A stretch of 64,000 nucleotides of DNA from Telluribacter roseus (GCF_017355915.2 NZ_JAFEUV020000002.1:558001-622000); one strand, 5' to 3'. Counted from the stretch's first letter, positions 1 through 9,585 are shown. A program made the numbers and translations. The notes: generated by a model not told the origin, from the letters alone.

Positions 1-1202
1 ATCGAGAACAGGCATTCAAAAAGGTTATGGCTGCGACAGATTGACACGTTCATGGGCCGCACACACTGGCGTGCAACCGCCACAGCCATAATCCTACTAG
101 TTTGCTTTTCCGGAAAGCAATACCCTCTTGCGAGGACGATCAGCGCGGTAGAGCAGACCTTTGGGACAAAGAATCCCCTGCGTCAACGAAAGCTGTTCGT
201 CCACGTTTTCAGGCTCTGGATGTTTGAGTTATTAATGTTTTTCTAAATAAGATTCGGATACGCTGGTAGGGTGATTTTCCCATTCATTCTGCCTTGCAAA
301 ATGATACTCACGTTCCGACTCTTTTTTATCTGCGAATGCTTCAAGTGCGGCTGGAAACATCCGTTGGTCTAGGAGTCGATTATCTTAAATGACATATCAA
401 AGATATTGTTAAAATGATATGATGCAAAATTATAGAGCGGAAATTTTCAATTTTTTGCAATAAAAAGTGGTAGTTAAATAATTAGCCGAAATTAAATTGT
501 ATTTAATCTATAATAACTTTTGTAAAACCCACTGATAGGGCAAATTATTGTAAGCTGCTTTGCTTGAGAGATCTGAGCGCAGGCGTTCGTTATTTCTTTA
601 GTTATTACTATAAAAGGTTTGATAAGTCATGAAAAAGGCTGTTACAGAGCCTGTTATGGTCACTCTATCAATAGTTGGTTAGGACGGGGTGTCATCTATG
701 GGCAGGTTCTTATGGAGATGGAGCTACTAAGAGTAGTACAGGTGTGAATTTTTGGAGTAATGGCCTATAAAATTGCAGACAGGTCGAAAGTAAGTTTATC
801 TTTTAATGTATATAGATGAAATAATGAGCGAAAAGATGAAAATAGGTTTATTTCAAAACAGGTACGTAGGTAATGTTTAACTATAAATAGTACAATTATC
901 GTGGAGTGATAGTAGAAACTAACTATAAGCTATATACGCATAATGAAAAGTAGCTATGCGTATGTCAATAACTGGGAAAGCACTATCCGGTAAGGGTAAT
1001 TACAGGCTCTAGAACGACCACTGGTACCTTCACAACAGCTGGTGCCTGGCGGTGATTCATCGGCGGGAGTAACAGGTATGTACCTTTGATCTTTCCTCTG
1101 CTTTTATGATTAAGAAAAGGTTAAGCTGTACTTTATGTATAGTAGGGGCAAGGTAGCTTCTACCACGTCCTGATTAGAGTACTTTCTACTACCTATTGCT
1201 GC
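1..1202. other. AT-richer region without a convincing gene
   Basis: I see no gene here that I can defend. A reading frame on the + strand is open from the first base to a stop at 246 and could be the 3' end of a gene starting outside the window, but its 82 residues match nothing I recognise. From about 250 to 1000 the DNA is visibly AT-richer than the rest of the window and all frames are broken often. No clear promoter precedes the gene at 1203. It could be decayed sequence or a long regulatory spacer. Confidence 0.5.
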
Positions 1203-3977
1203 ATGGCAAAGCTGATAGCAACGAATAAATGGATATTCCTTCTGGGAGTAGCAGTAGTCATACTGCTATCGTCCTTTTCGTGGCTGAGCCTTTTTGAAGA
1301 GCAGGTAGATTATAACAAGGACGTAAAACCCATCCTGAACAAGCACTGCATGGGCTGCCATGGTGGGGTAAAGAAGGCGGGCAATGTGAGCTTCCTGTTT
1401 GAGGAAGAGATTATCCAGCCGGGCAAGTCAGGCAAACGCCCCGTGGTACCCGGTGATGCCGAGGGTAGTGAGATGATCCGCCGTATCCTGAGCGATGATC
1501 CCGACGAGCGTATGCCTAAGGATGGCCCGCCACTAACTGAGCAGGAGGTAGAGGTACTCCGTAAATGGATAGACCAGGGAGCCCAATGGGGCAACCACTG
1601 GGCCTATGAGCGGGTTAAGCGCCCCGAAGTACCTGGGAGCGGCGGTCTGTTGGCTAGCCTGAATCTATTTGGAGATAAAGATTGGGTTAAAAATGAAATA
1701 GACCATTTTGTCCGGCAAAAGCTAGACGAAAAGGGGCTGGAACCGGCCACGGAAGCCGACCGGGCCACCCTCATCCGTCGGGTGAGTCTGGACCTGACGG
1801 GGCTACCGCCTACAGAAGAAGAAGTAACAGCCTTTATAAATGACCCTTCACCTGATGCGTACGAAAAGGTAGTGGACCGGCTGCTGGCTTCACCGGCCTT
1901 CGGCGAACGCTGGGCAGCTATGTGGATGGATCTGGCCCGCTACGCCGATACCAAAGGCTACGAGCGCGACCCCGGCCGGACCATCTGGCGCTATCGCGAT
2001 TATGTCATCAAGTCGTTCAATGCCGACAAGCCCTTTGATCAGTTTACGATAGAGCAGTTAGCGGGTGATCAGCTGTCGGGGCCCAACGGGGCGCCGTCCG
2101 AAGGAGTACCTACCGACGAACAACTGGTAGCTACGGGCTTCCACCGCAATACCATGAACAATGACGAAGGTGGTACGCAGGACGAGGAGTTCAGGGTAGC
2201 GGCCCTTATCGACCGCGTCAATACGACCTGGGAGGTATGGCAGGGAACTACCTTCGCCTGCGTGCAGTGCCACAGCCACCCGTACGATCCCATCCAGCAC
2301 GAGGACTACTACAAGTACATGGCGTTCTTCAATAACACCCGCGACGAAGACGTCACCTCTGATACTCCCACGCTCCGCTTCTATAAAGGTGAAGACTCCC
2401 TCCGGGTGGAGCGGGTCAAGGCCTGGATCAACCAGCACAATCCGAAGCAAACCCCGCAGTTCGCCCAGTTTATGCGGGTAATGGAGCCCAAGATCAACTC
2501 CCACGACTTTGACGAGTATGTTAACTCCTCCCTGCGTGACGCCAAGTACTACGGCGCGCAGCACCAGGGATCGGCACGTATCAAAGGCGTGACGCTGACG
2601 GGAAAGGACCGGATGCTGATAGCCATAGGTACCCGGGCCGAAGGAGCTACCATGACCGTCACGCTGGATTCGTTAAGGGGCCAAAAGCTGACACAGATCA
2701 AGGTACCTCTAATAGATACCGTACTGGCGTTGCCCATTCCCAAAGTACAGGGTAAGCATAACCTCTACCTGTATTTCAATAGTCCCAAAGCTCCCAAAGA
2801 CTGGATCAATATCAAGTGGGTGGCTTTCCAGGAGGCGCTGCCGGGAGAAGGCCAGCCCGCCTATACTTCTATCCTGGAAGATTACGCTAATGTACTAACC
2901 GGCTGGGCTGATAACACGCCTATCTTTTGGGAGGCGGAGGGAGATCTGGTGCGGAAGACGCACGTATTCGAGCGGGGCAACTGGCTGGTCAAAGGGCCGG
3001 AAGTACAGCCCGATGTACCCCAGTCGCTGCTGGCTATGCCTAAAGACCTGCCGCGCAACCGGCTGGGCCTGGCCCGCTGGATGGTCAGCCGGGATAATCC
3101 GCTGACGGCGCGTGTGGTGGTAAACCGGTTCTGGGAGCAGCTGTTCGGAACGGGTATCGTCGAAACCGTGGAAGACTTCGGCTCACAGGGCAATGAACCC
3201 ACCCACCGCGAACTGCTGGACTGGCTGGCGGTATACTTTATGGAAGACGCTGGCTGGAGTACAAAGAAACTATTGCGGCAGATGGTACTGTCCGCTACCT
3301 ACCGGCAGAGCTCGGTAGCCGATAAAGAAAAATTAGAAAAAGACCCCTTCAATACCTGGCTGTCGCGCGGGCCACGCGTGCGGCTGAGTGCCGAGCAGGT
3401 GCGGGATCAGGCCCTGGCGGCTAGTGGCTTGTTGTCACCTAAGATGTATGGCCCCGGTGTGATGCCCCCGCAGCCGGAAGGGATCTGGCTGTCGCCTTAC
3501 AATGGGGATAAGTGGAAGCTCAGCGAGGGCGAAGACCGCCACCGTAGGGCCCTTTATACCTACTGGAAACGTACCGCTCCCTATCCGTCTATGGTCACCT
3601 TTGATGCACCCAGCCGGGAGTTTTGCCAGTCGCGACGCATCCGGACCAATACGCCCCTGCAGGCCCTGGTCACGCTCAACGACCCGGTGTACCTGGAGGC
3701 CGCCCAGAAGATGGCCGAAGCCATGCAGCAGCGCGGCCAGACACCCGAGCAGCAGCTTAAAGAAGGCTACCGGATGCTTACCTACCAGCCCATCGAACCC
3801 AGGAGCCTGAACGTACTCCTGAAGGTATATCAGAATTCGCTGGAAGGATACAGGAAGAACCCGGCGGAAGTAGATAGCCTGCTTAAATACGGAGATAAGA
3901 AGTCGCCGGAGATGGCAGCCCTGGCGGTGTCGGCCAACGTACTTTTGAACTTGGATAGAGTGGTGACGAAGGAGTAG
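1203..3977 (+). CDS. PSD1/DUF1549-DUF1553 protein with planctomycete-type cytochrome c domain
   Basis: 924 residues, exported or membrane-anchored. A hydrophobic segment lies at residues 10-30, followed by a PSC1-type cytochrome c domain with a CMGCH haem site (C49, C52, H53). The DUF1549 region follows and carries a second CxxCH, CVQCH at 353-357, placed before the HPYDP stretch as in the PSCyt2 family. DUF1553 occupies about 620-900. Such proteins are usually encoded beside a DUF1501 protein, and one lies downstream at 6408. The biochemical role is not established; a redox function at the cell surface or in the periplasm is inferred from the haem sites. The start at 1203 gives a complete N-terminal membrane segment, though no Shine-Dalgarno sequence is visible. 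The gap to the next gene is 51 bp, so cotranscription with it is likely. Confidence 0.9.
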   Translation: MAKLIATNKWIFLLGVAVVILLSSFSWLSLFEEQVDYNKDVKPILNKHCMGCHGGVKKAGNVSFLFEEEIIQPGKSGKRPVVPGDAEGSEMIRRILSDDPDERMPKDGPPLTEQEVEVLRKWIDQGAQWGNHWAYERVKRPEVPGSGGLLASLNLFGDKDWVKNEIDHFVRQKLDEKGLEPATEADRATLIRRVSLDLTGLPPTEEEVTAFINDPSPDAYEKVVDRLLASPAFGERWAAMWMDLARYADTKGYERDPGRTIWRYRDYVIKSFNADKPFDQFTIEQLAGDQLSGPNGAPSEGVPTDEQLVATGFHRNTMNNDEGGTQDEEFRVAALIDRVNTTWEVWQGTTFACVQCHSHPYDPIQHEDYYKYMAFFNNTRDEDVTSDTPTLRFYKGEDSLRVERVKAWINQHNPKQTPQFAQFMRVMEPKINSHDFDEYVNSSLRDAKYYGAQHQGSARIKGVTLTGKDRMLIAIGTRAEGATMTVTLDSLRGQKLTQIKVPLIDTVLALPIPKVQGKHNLYLYFNSPKAPKDWINIKWVAFQEALPGEGQPAYTSILEDYANVLTGWADNTPIFWEAEGDLVRKTHVFERGNWLVKGPEVQPDVPQSLLAMPKDLPRNRLGLARWMVSRDNPLTARVVVNRFWEQLFGTGIVETVEDFGSQGNEPTHRELLDWLAVYFMEDAGWSTKKLLRQMVLSATYRQSSVADKEKLEKDPFNTWLSRGPRVRLSAEQVRDQALAASGLLSPKMYGPGVMPPQPEGIWLSPYNGDKWKLSEGEDRHRRALYTYWKRTAPYPSMVTFDAPSREFCQSRRIRTNTPLQALVTLNDPVYLEAAQKMAEAMQQRGQTPEQQLKEGYRMLTYQPIEPRSLNVLLKVYQNSLEGYRKNPAEVDSLLKYGDKKSPEMAALAVSANVLLNLDRVVTKE

Positions 3978-4028
3978 TAACCAGATAGAATAAACTTACC
4001 CAATAATACCCCTTAACGAAACAGGACA

Positions 4029-5354
4029 ATGAAAGAAGAAAAGAATGACTCACTTTCCCGCCGGGACTTTGTCGGAAAAGCAGCGGCTGCGGCAGCCGGA
4101 TTTATGATCGTGCCCCGATTTGTACTGGGGGGCAAAAAGCCGGATGGCTCATCGTACCTGCCTCCCAGCGACATGATCTCCCTGGGCTTTATCGGAACCG
4201 GTAAGCAGGGGCGGGGGCTGACTACTTCCTTCCTGTCTACCGGCGAAGCCCGAATCGTAGCCATTAGCGAAGTATATAAGGATAAAGCGCAGCTGACGAT
4301 TGATAAAATTAAGGAATATCACACGAAGAATCCTCAGGCAGGTATCTATTCAGAAATACCAGTATATAATGATTTCCGGGAGCTGCTGGCTCGTAAGGAT
4401 GTAGATGCCGTCGTAATCGCCACTCCCGACCACTGGCACGCGGCCATGGCCGTACGGGCTGCCCAGGCTGGTAAAGATATTTACTGCGAAAAGCCCCTCT
4501 CTCTGACGGTACGCGAAGGCCGGGCTATGGTGGATGCCGCCCGTAAATACAATCGCGTATTCCAGACGGGTAGTATGCAACGCTCCTGGCCGGAGTTCCG
4601 GCAGACGGCCGAGCTGATCCGCAACGGCTACATCGGGGATATTAAGAGTATCAAAGTAAACGTAGGAACTCCTCCGGTACCCTATACGCTTTCGGCCGAG
4701 CCCATACCACAAGGGCTGGACTGGGCGGCCTGGCTGGGACCGAATCAGCCGGTACCTTTTAATTCCGAGCTGGCTCCCCCGCTATCTAAAGATGTATTTC
4801 CTAACTGGCGCCTCTACAAAGAATTTGGAGGAGGTATGGTGACCGACTGGGGAGCCCATATGTTCGACATTGTGCAGTGGGCGCTGGATAAAGACAACAG
4901 CGGTCCCGTGGAGATATTACCACCCAACGGTAAGGATGTACAGAACCTGACCTTCCGCTACGACAACGGCATCACCATGACACACGAAAAATGGGATTGG
5001 AACAACGCCATCCATTTTATAGGAAGCGAAGGAGATCTGAAAGTACAGCGCCGTAAGCTGGAAACCACTCCGGCTTCCCTGAAGGACAAGGTAATTGGCG
5101 AAAACGAAAAGCACGTCTATAAGAGCGAGAACCACTACAAGGATTTCTTCCAGGCTATGCGCAACCGTTCCAAGCCTGTTTGTGATGTAGAGGTTGGCCA
5201 CCGTACAGCCTCGGTATGTAACATTGCCAATATCGCGTATCAGCTGCAGCGACCCCTGCAGTGGAACCCCAAAAAGGAAACATTCAAGAATGATAAGGAA
5301 GCCAATGCGCTGCTGGGACGTCCCATGAACAGCGAGTGGGGCATTGTAATATAG
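4029..5354 (+). CDS. Tat-exported Gfo/Idh/MocA family oxidoreductase
   Basis: 441 residues. The N-terminus has a twin-arginine signal, SRRDF at 10-14, then an alanine-rich hydrophobic stretch, so the protein should be exported already folded with its cofactor. A Rossmann fold follows, with GTGKQG near residue 56, the EKPLS motif near 156 that marks this family, and the C-terminal GFO domain with WGAHMFD. Family members oxidise or epimerise sugars and cyclitols with NAD(P). Export suggests a tightly bound, recycled cofactor, as in glucose-fructose oxidoreductase. Its place between a DUF1553 cytochrome-like protein and a DUF1501 protein suggests a role in extracytoplasmic sugar oxidation (inference). 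Substrate cannot be read from sequence. Confidence 0.9.
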   Translation: MKEEKNDSLSRRDFVGKAAAAAAGFMIVPRFVLGGKKPDGSSYLPPSDMISLGFIGTGKQGRGLTTSFLSTGEARIVAISEVYKDKAQLTIDKIKEYHTKNPQAGIYSEIPVYNDFRELLARKDVDAVVIATPDHWHAAMAVRAAQAGKDIYCEKPLSLTVREGRAMVDAARKYNRVFQTGSMQRSWPEFRQTAELIRNGYIGDIKSIKVNVGTPPVPYTLSAEPIPQGLDWAAWLGPNQPVPFNSELAPPLSKDVFPNWRLYKEFGGGMVTDWGAHMFDIVQWALDKDNSGPVEILPPNGKDVQNLTFRYDNGITMTHEKWDWNNAIHFIGSEGDLKVQRRKLETTPASLKDKVIGENEKHVYKSENHYKDFFQAMRNRSKPVCDVEVGHRTASVCNIANIAYQLQRPLQWNPKKETFKNDKEANALLGRPMNSEWGIVI

Positions 5355-5378
5355 CATATTTATAGGAGTGAGATATTG

Positions 5379-5633
5379 AGGTGTCGCCCCTAGCGAGGCT
5401 TTTATTTCTGAGGAAACGTATTGCTACTAAGGTATAGCCCCGCTGGGGCCGTGCCCGCCCAAGCAAGTTAGAAAGAAATAGACACTGCCGTCCGCAAGCC
5501 CCGTTAGGGGTGACACTTCAGTAGCAGCAGCAGGAGATACAAAACTTGGATAGCAAGTAAGCCCCGTAGGGGCGGCACCTAAGTAGAAAATTCTAGATAT
5601 CTGAAAGTACAAGCTCCGCTAGGAGCGACACAA
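5379..5633. repeat. Upstream palindromic array flanking the RAYT gene
   Basis: The array holds five GC-rich hairpins built on GCCCC...GGGGC cores: at about 5385-5399, 5437-5449, 5497-5511, 5560-5575 and 5612-5626. The last has GCTCC paired with GGAGC, a compensatory change that keeps the stem. The first 73 bases (5379-5451) recur at 6155-6227 with three mismatches, and the next two hairpins recur in the same order on the far side of the transposase gene. This is the arrangement expected of REP elements mobilised by a RAYT. Confidence 0.85.
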
Positions 5634-5647
5634 TTAAGGGATAGTAA

Positions 5648-6115
5648 ATGGCCAATACTTACAGTCAGCTATACATACAGATCGTGTTTGCCGTCAAGGG
5701 AAGGGAAAGTATGGTGCAGGCCGTGGTGAGGGAGTCTCTGGAAAAATACATATGTGGAATAGTGGAAGGAGTAGGTCAAAAGGTAGTGGCTATCTATTGT
5801 ATGCCTGACCACACGCACCTGTTCCTAAGCATCAAGCCTGATGTTCGTCTTTCGGATTTAGTGCGTGATGTAAAAGCAAATTCCAGCAAATGGTTGAATG
5901 AAAATAAAAAGACAGTAGGACGATTTGCGTGGCAGGAAGGCTACGGAGCATTTAGCTATGCCAAATCCCAAAAGGAGGCGGTTATCCACTACATCCTGAA
6001 TCAACCCGAGCACCACAGAGGCAAATCGTTTCGCGAAGAGTACCTCGACTTTCTGAACAAGTTTGAAATCGATTACAATGAGAAGTACCTGTTTGATTGG
6101 ATAGAGGAGCAGTAG
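5648..6115 (+). CDS. REP-associated tyrosine transposase (Y1/HUH, IS200-like TnpA fold)
   Basis: 155 residues, the full length of a single-domain Y1 transposase. The HUH metal site is H55-T-H57 in CMPDHTHLF, and the catalytic tyrosine with its metal-helping glutamine is Y115...Q119 in YILNQ. All catalytic residues are intact, so the protein may be active. These enzymes cut and join single-stranded DNA at hairpins; the RAYT branch acts on REP palindromes. Matching palindrome arrays lie directly on both sides, with no IS605-type TnpB gene. The gene sits between an oxidoreductase gene and a DUF1501 gene that would otherwise be neighbours. It could also be called a plain IS200/IS605 transposase, but the palindromes favour RAYT. 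Confidence 0.88.
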   Translation: MANTYSQLYIQIVFAVKGRESMVQAVVRESLEKYICGIVEGVGQKVVAIYCMPDHTHLFLSIKPDVRLSDLVRDVKANSSKWLNENKKTVGRFAWQEGYGAFSYAKSQKEAVIHYILNQPEHHRGKSFREEYLDFLNKFEIDYNEKYLFDWIEEQ

Positions 6116-6154
6116 TTAAATCAATGATTTGCTTATTACGAAAAGAATAATTGT

Positions 6155-6352
6155 AGGTGCCGCCCCTAGCGGGGCTTTTATTTCTTAGGAAACGTATTGC
6201 TACTAAGGTATAGCCCCGCTGGGGCCGCCAGCATGGATGGAGGTTTGGTGGCCAAAAACGCTTTTATCCCTAACCCGCAAGCCCCGTAGGGACGATACTT
6301 CAGTAGCAGAAGAGTTATAAACAATATGAAGCCCCGTTAGGGGCGGTACCTG
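6155..6352. repeat. Downstream palindromic array flanking the RAYT gene
   Basis: Four hairpins in the same order and similar spacing as the upstream array: about 6160-6174, 6213-6225, 6279-6294 and 6330-6345. The opening 73 bases match 5379-5451 at 70 positions, and the stretch with ACTTCAGTAGCAG after the third hairpin is also shared. The fifth hairpin of the upstream array has no counterpart here. The two arrays look like copies of one block of roughly 200 bp. Confidence 0.85.
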
Positions 6353-6407
6353 CCAAGCAACCTTCAGAATAGGACAGAGCAGGCACTAGCAAAGCATCAA
6401 GTGAATC

Positions 6408-7889
6408 ATGGAAAAGCTACTCAAAGAACTTCAGCATACTCACCTGGCCCGACAGACGCGTCGGCACTTTCTGCAATCCTGCGGATTCGGGTTGGGTGCT
6501 ATCGGTTTGGGCTCTCTGGTAGGGAGTAGTTGTAGTTCTGGAGGTACTGATTTGGGGCAGGCACCTACTGACCCCATGGCCGCTCGCATTCCACAATTTG
6601 CGCCCAAAGCCAAGCGGGTGATCTATATACATATGGCCGGGGCACCCTCGCAGCTGGAGCTCTTTGACTACAAGCCCGAGCTGGCGAAGTACCACGGCGT
6701 AGACTGCCCGGCTGAGTTTCTGGAAGGAAAGAAGTTCGCCTTCATTCAGGGAGTACCCAAGATGCTCGGTCCGCAGGGACACTTCCGCCAGTGTGGTCAG
6801 TCCGGCGCTCTTGTCTCCGATTACCTGCCTTACCTACAGACCGTGGCCGATGAGGTAACCTTTCTTAAAGCCATGCATACCGACCAGTTCAACCACGCCC
6901 CCGCCCAGCTACTCATGCATACGGGCAGCGCCCGCCTGGGGCGCCCCAGCCTGGGCTCGTGGGCCGTGTATGGGTTAGGGTCTGAAAACCAGAACCTGCC
7001 GGGCTTTATAGTACTGGCCTCCGGTGGTAAGCAGCCCGATGCCGGCAAGAGCGTGTGGGGGAGCGGATTTCTGCCGACGGTATATCAGGGCGTTCAGTGC
7101 CGTACCGGTGGCGATCCGGTTCTGTACGTATCGGACCCGAGCGGCATGAACCGTGATATCCGCAAGCAAACCATTGAGGCCATCAACGAGATCAACCGCC
7201 AGACTTATGAGGAGGTACAGGATCCTGAGATCCTGACTCGCATCAGTCAGTACGAAATGGCTTTCCGGATGCAAATGTCGGTACCGGAGGTAATGGATGT
7301 ATCCAAAGAGCCGGACTATATATTAAATATGTATGGTGTGAAACCCGGCGAGGGCTCATTTGCCATGAACTGTCTGCTGGCCCGTAAGCTGGTCGAAAGC
7401 GGCGTACGCTTCGTGCAACTATTTGACTGGGGCTGGGATACCCACGGGACTAGTGCCGACGGAGCCATTGACGTAGGGCTACATCAGAAATGCAGGCAAT
7501 CGGACCAGGCGGTAACGGCTCTGCTCCAGGACCTGAAAATGCGGGGGCTACTGGACGAGACGCTGGTCGTATGGGGCGGCGAATTTGGCCGCACACCCAT
7601 GCAGGAAAACCGCGATGGACAGGTACTGCCTTTCATGGGGCGTGACCACCACCTCGAAGCCTTCACCATGTGGATGGCGGGCGGTGGCGTCAAAAGGGGA
7701 TTCAGCTTTGGCGAAACCGACGAGCTGGGCTACTACGGCGTCAAAGACAGGGTACACGTCCACGACCTGCAGGCTACTATCCTCTACTTAATGGGCTTTG
7801 ACCACGAAAAATTTACCTACCCTTTCCAGGGGCGTAACTTCCGCCTTACTGACACAGCCGGCAAGGTAGTACGGCCTGTTTTAGCTTGA
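6408..7889 (+). CDS. DUF1501 domain-containing exported protein
   Basis: 493 residues. A twin-arginine-like leader (TRRHF, 17-21) and a glycine-rich hydrophobic segment precede the mature domain. The rest matches the DUF1501 family, which has an alkaline-phosphatase/sulfatase-like fold: WDTHG near 345, GGEFGRTP near 387 and GRDHH near 406 are the likely metal-site motifs. DUF1501 proteins are encoded beside DUF1549/DUF1553 proteins in Planctomycetes, Verrucomicrobia and Bacteroidota. Here the partner is at 1203, separated by the oxidoreductase and the RAYT unit. The activity of the family is not established. The next gene starts 181 bp downstream. Confidence 0.9.
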   Translation: MEKLLKELQHTHLARQTRRHFLQSCGFGLGAIGLGSLVGSSCSSGGTDLGQAPTDPMAARIPQFAPKAKRVIYIHMAGAPSQLELFDYKPELAKYHGVDCPAEFLEGKKFAFIQGVPKMLGPQGHFRQCGQSGALVSDYLPYLQTVADEVTFLKAMHTDQFNHAPAQLLMHTGSARLGRPSLGSWAVYGLGSENQNLPGFIVLASGGKQPDAGKSVWGSGFLPTVYQGVQCRTGGDPVLYVSDPSGMNRDIRKQTIEAINEINRQTYEEVQDPEILTRISQYEMAFRMQMSVPEVMDVSKEPDYILNMYGVKPGEGSFAMNCLLARKLVESGVRFVQLFDWGWDTHGTSADGAIDVGLHQKCRQSDQAVTALLQDLKMRGLLDETLVVWGGEFGRTPMQENRDGQVLPFMGRDHHLEAFTMWMAGGGVKRGFSFGETDELGYYGVKDRVHVHDLQATILYLMGFDHEKFTYPFQGRNFRLTDTAGKVVRPVLA

Positions 7890-8070
7890 TTTTGCTATTA
7901 TTAGACTATGCCTTTAAAAAATTGGTCAAAATTGAGTCATAAGTAGTCAATAATAGAAAAGTCGCTGGTACTTTTTTGCCGTAAAATTGTACTTTGCTTT
8001 ATATGGTATAAGTAGAGTAGTCAGTCACACAGGCTTATAATACAAACTTGTTTGTCATTATACAGAAGTT

Positions 8071-9585
8071 ATGCTTTCCCTAATCCTCCTTCAGGCATCC
8101 GACTGGGCTCTCTTTTTTGGGCGTTTCCATCCCGTATTGGTACACCTGCCCATTGGCTTTCTGTTAGTAGCGGCACTACTTGAAGTAGGACACCGCATGG
8201 GCAAAGTAAGCGTCAGTGACTCTACTATTACATTTATACTGTTCTGGTCAGCCATTGGAGCTACTCTGGCCTGTATAGCCGGTTACCTGCTCTCACAGGG
8301 CGGCGGTTACGAGCAGGAGCTCCTGGACGTGCATATGTGGCAGGGGATCGGGGTAGCTGTCCTGGCCTGGATTGCCTGGGCGGTTAAGTCAGATCTTTTG
8401 GGCGAGCGTATACCAATGGCTCCACTGTTCTATATGCCTGCCCTGTTTATCGGCTCGCTGCTGACGATGGTGGCTGGGCATCATGGAGGCTCACTCACCC
8501 ACGGTGACGGCTATCTGACCCAGTATACACCCGAGCCTTTCCGGTCATTGGCAGGTATACCCGCCCGTGAGGAACAGATAACCGAGATCAAACCCATCGC
8601 CGATATCAATCAGGCTATAGTATATAAGGATATAGTACAGCCCATTCTGACTACCCGCTGCGTGCAGTGCCACAGTGCTACCAAGCAGAAAGGGGACCTG
8701 CGGATGGATAGCTTTGACCGCCTCCTGAAAGGAGGAGAGAACGGCCCCGCTCTGGTCGTGGGTAAAAGTGCCGATAGTGAAATGCTGAAGCGCTGTCTGC
8801 TGCCGCTTGAAGATGATAATCACATGCCTCCCAAAGGCAAGACCCAGCTGACCGAACAGCAGATCGCCCTGCTGACCTGGTGGATCGATCAGGGAGCGCC
8901 TACTGATAAGAAAGTAGCCGAGCTACAGGTAACCGATAATCTTAAACCGGCCCTTGCCTCATTGACTACGGGTGGAGCGGGAACAGCAGTAGCCTCTGCG
9001 GAGCCTAGCCAGTCACCCGTGCTGAGTCTGAAGGTACCCGCTCCGAATGCCGGAGCCGTAGCTTCCCTGAAGAAGACAAACCTGTTGGTGATGCCGCTGG
9101 CGCAGGATCAGCATCTGGTAGAGGTTAGCGCTGTCAATGCTCCTGCCTTTGCTGATGCACAGGCAGCTATGCTTACGCCGCTGGCTGAGCAGATCGTATG
9201 GCTGAAGCTGGGAAACACTAAGGTGTCTGATGCTGCTATGAGCGAAGTAGCCAAGCTTAAGAATCTGAATAAACTACATCTGGAGCACACAGGCGTAACT
9301 GATGCCGGCCTGGCTAAGCTGAAAGATATGCAATACCTGGAGTACCTGAACCTCATAGGTACTAAAGTAACGGATAGCGGACTGAAGGCACTAGCCGGAC
9401 TGAAAGGACTGAAGAGCATTTATGTATGGCAGTCGCAGGTAACTGAGGGCGGCATTGCCGAGCTACGTAAGGCACGCCCTGACCTGGTAGTTGTGAATGG
9501 CCTTACGGAGTCGGCGGTAGCGGAGTTTCTGAAAGCGGGTGAGGTAGCCAAGACGGCCGACCTGGCTGAAAATGCTAAGAAATAG
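8071..9585 (+). CDS. DUF2231 membrane protein fused to cytochrome c domain and leucine-rich repeats
   Basis: 504 residues with three parts. Residues 1-165 hold about four transmembrane helices of the DUF2231 type, with the HPVLVHLP signature near the start. Residues 185-275 form a PSC1-type cytochrome c domain with one haem site, CVQCH at 197-201. After an alanine-rich linker, residues about 370-485 contain leucine-rich repeats (pattern L..L.L..T.V.D.GL..L). This architecture accompanies PSD1/DUF1501 loci. A haem domain anchored in the inner membrane could pass electrons between the periplasm and the respiratory chain, and the repeats could bind a partner protein; both are inferences. Confidence 0.88.
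   Translation: MLSLILLQASDWALFFGRFHPVLVHLPIGFLLVAALLEVGHRMGKVSVSDSTITFILFWSAIGATLACIAGYLLSQGGGYEQELLDVHMWQGIGVAVLAWIAWAVKSDLLGERIPMAPLFYMPALFIGSLLTMVAGHHGGSLTHGDGYLTQYTPEPFRSLAGIPAREEQITEIKPIADINQAIVYKDIVQPILTTRCVQCHSATKQKGDLRMDSFDRLLKGGENGPALVVGKSADSEMLKRCLLPLEDDNHMPPKGKTQLTEQQIALLTWWIDQGAPTDKKVAELQVTDNLKPALASLTTGGAGTAVASAEPSQSPVLSLKVPAPNAGAVASLKKTNLLVMPLAQDQHLVEVSAVNAPAFADAQAAMLTPLAEQIVWLKLGNTKVSDAAMSEVAKLKNLNKLHLEHTGVTDAGLAKLKDMQYLEYLNLIGTKVTDSGLKALAGLKGLKSIYVWQSQVTEGGIAELRKARPDLVVVNGLTESAVAEFLKAGEVAKTADLAENAKK

Noticed and set aside
52-246. 64-residue + strand reading frame
   Set aside because: No family features; the frame is open from base 1, so the internal ATG is unlikely to be a start.
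5379-6352. CRISPR-like array because of regularly spaced repeats
   Set aside because: Repeats are palindromic, of uneven spacing and identity, with a Y1 transposase in the centre and no cas genes.
7972-7996. Promoter box for the DUF2231-cytochrome gene (TACTTTG)
   Set aside because: One base shorter than TAnnTTTG and no TTG at the right distance.
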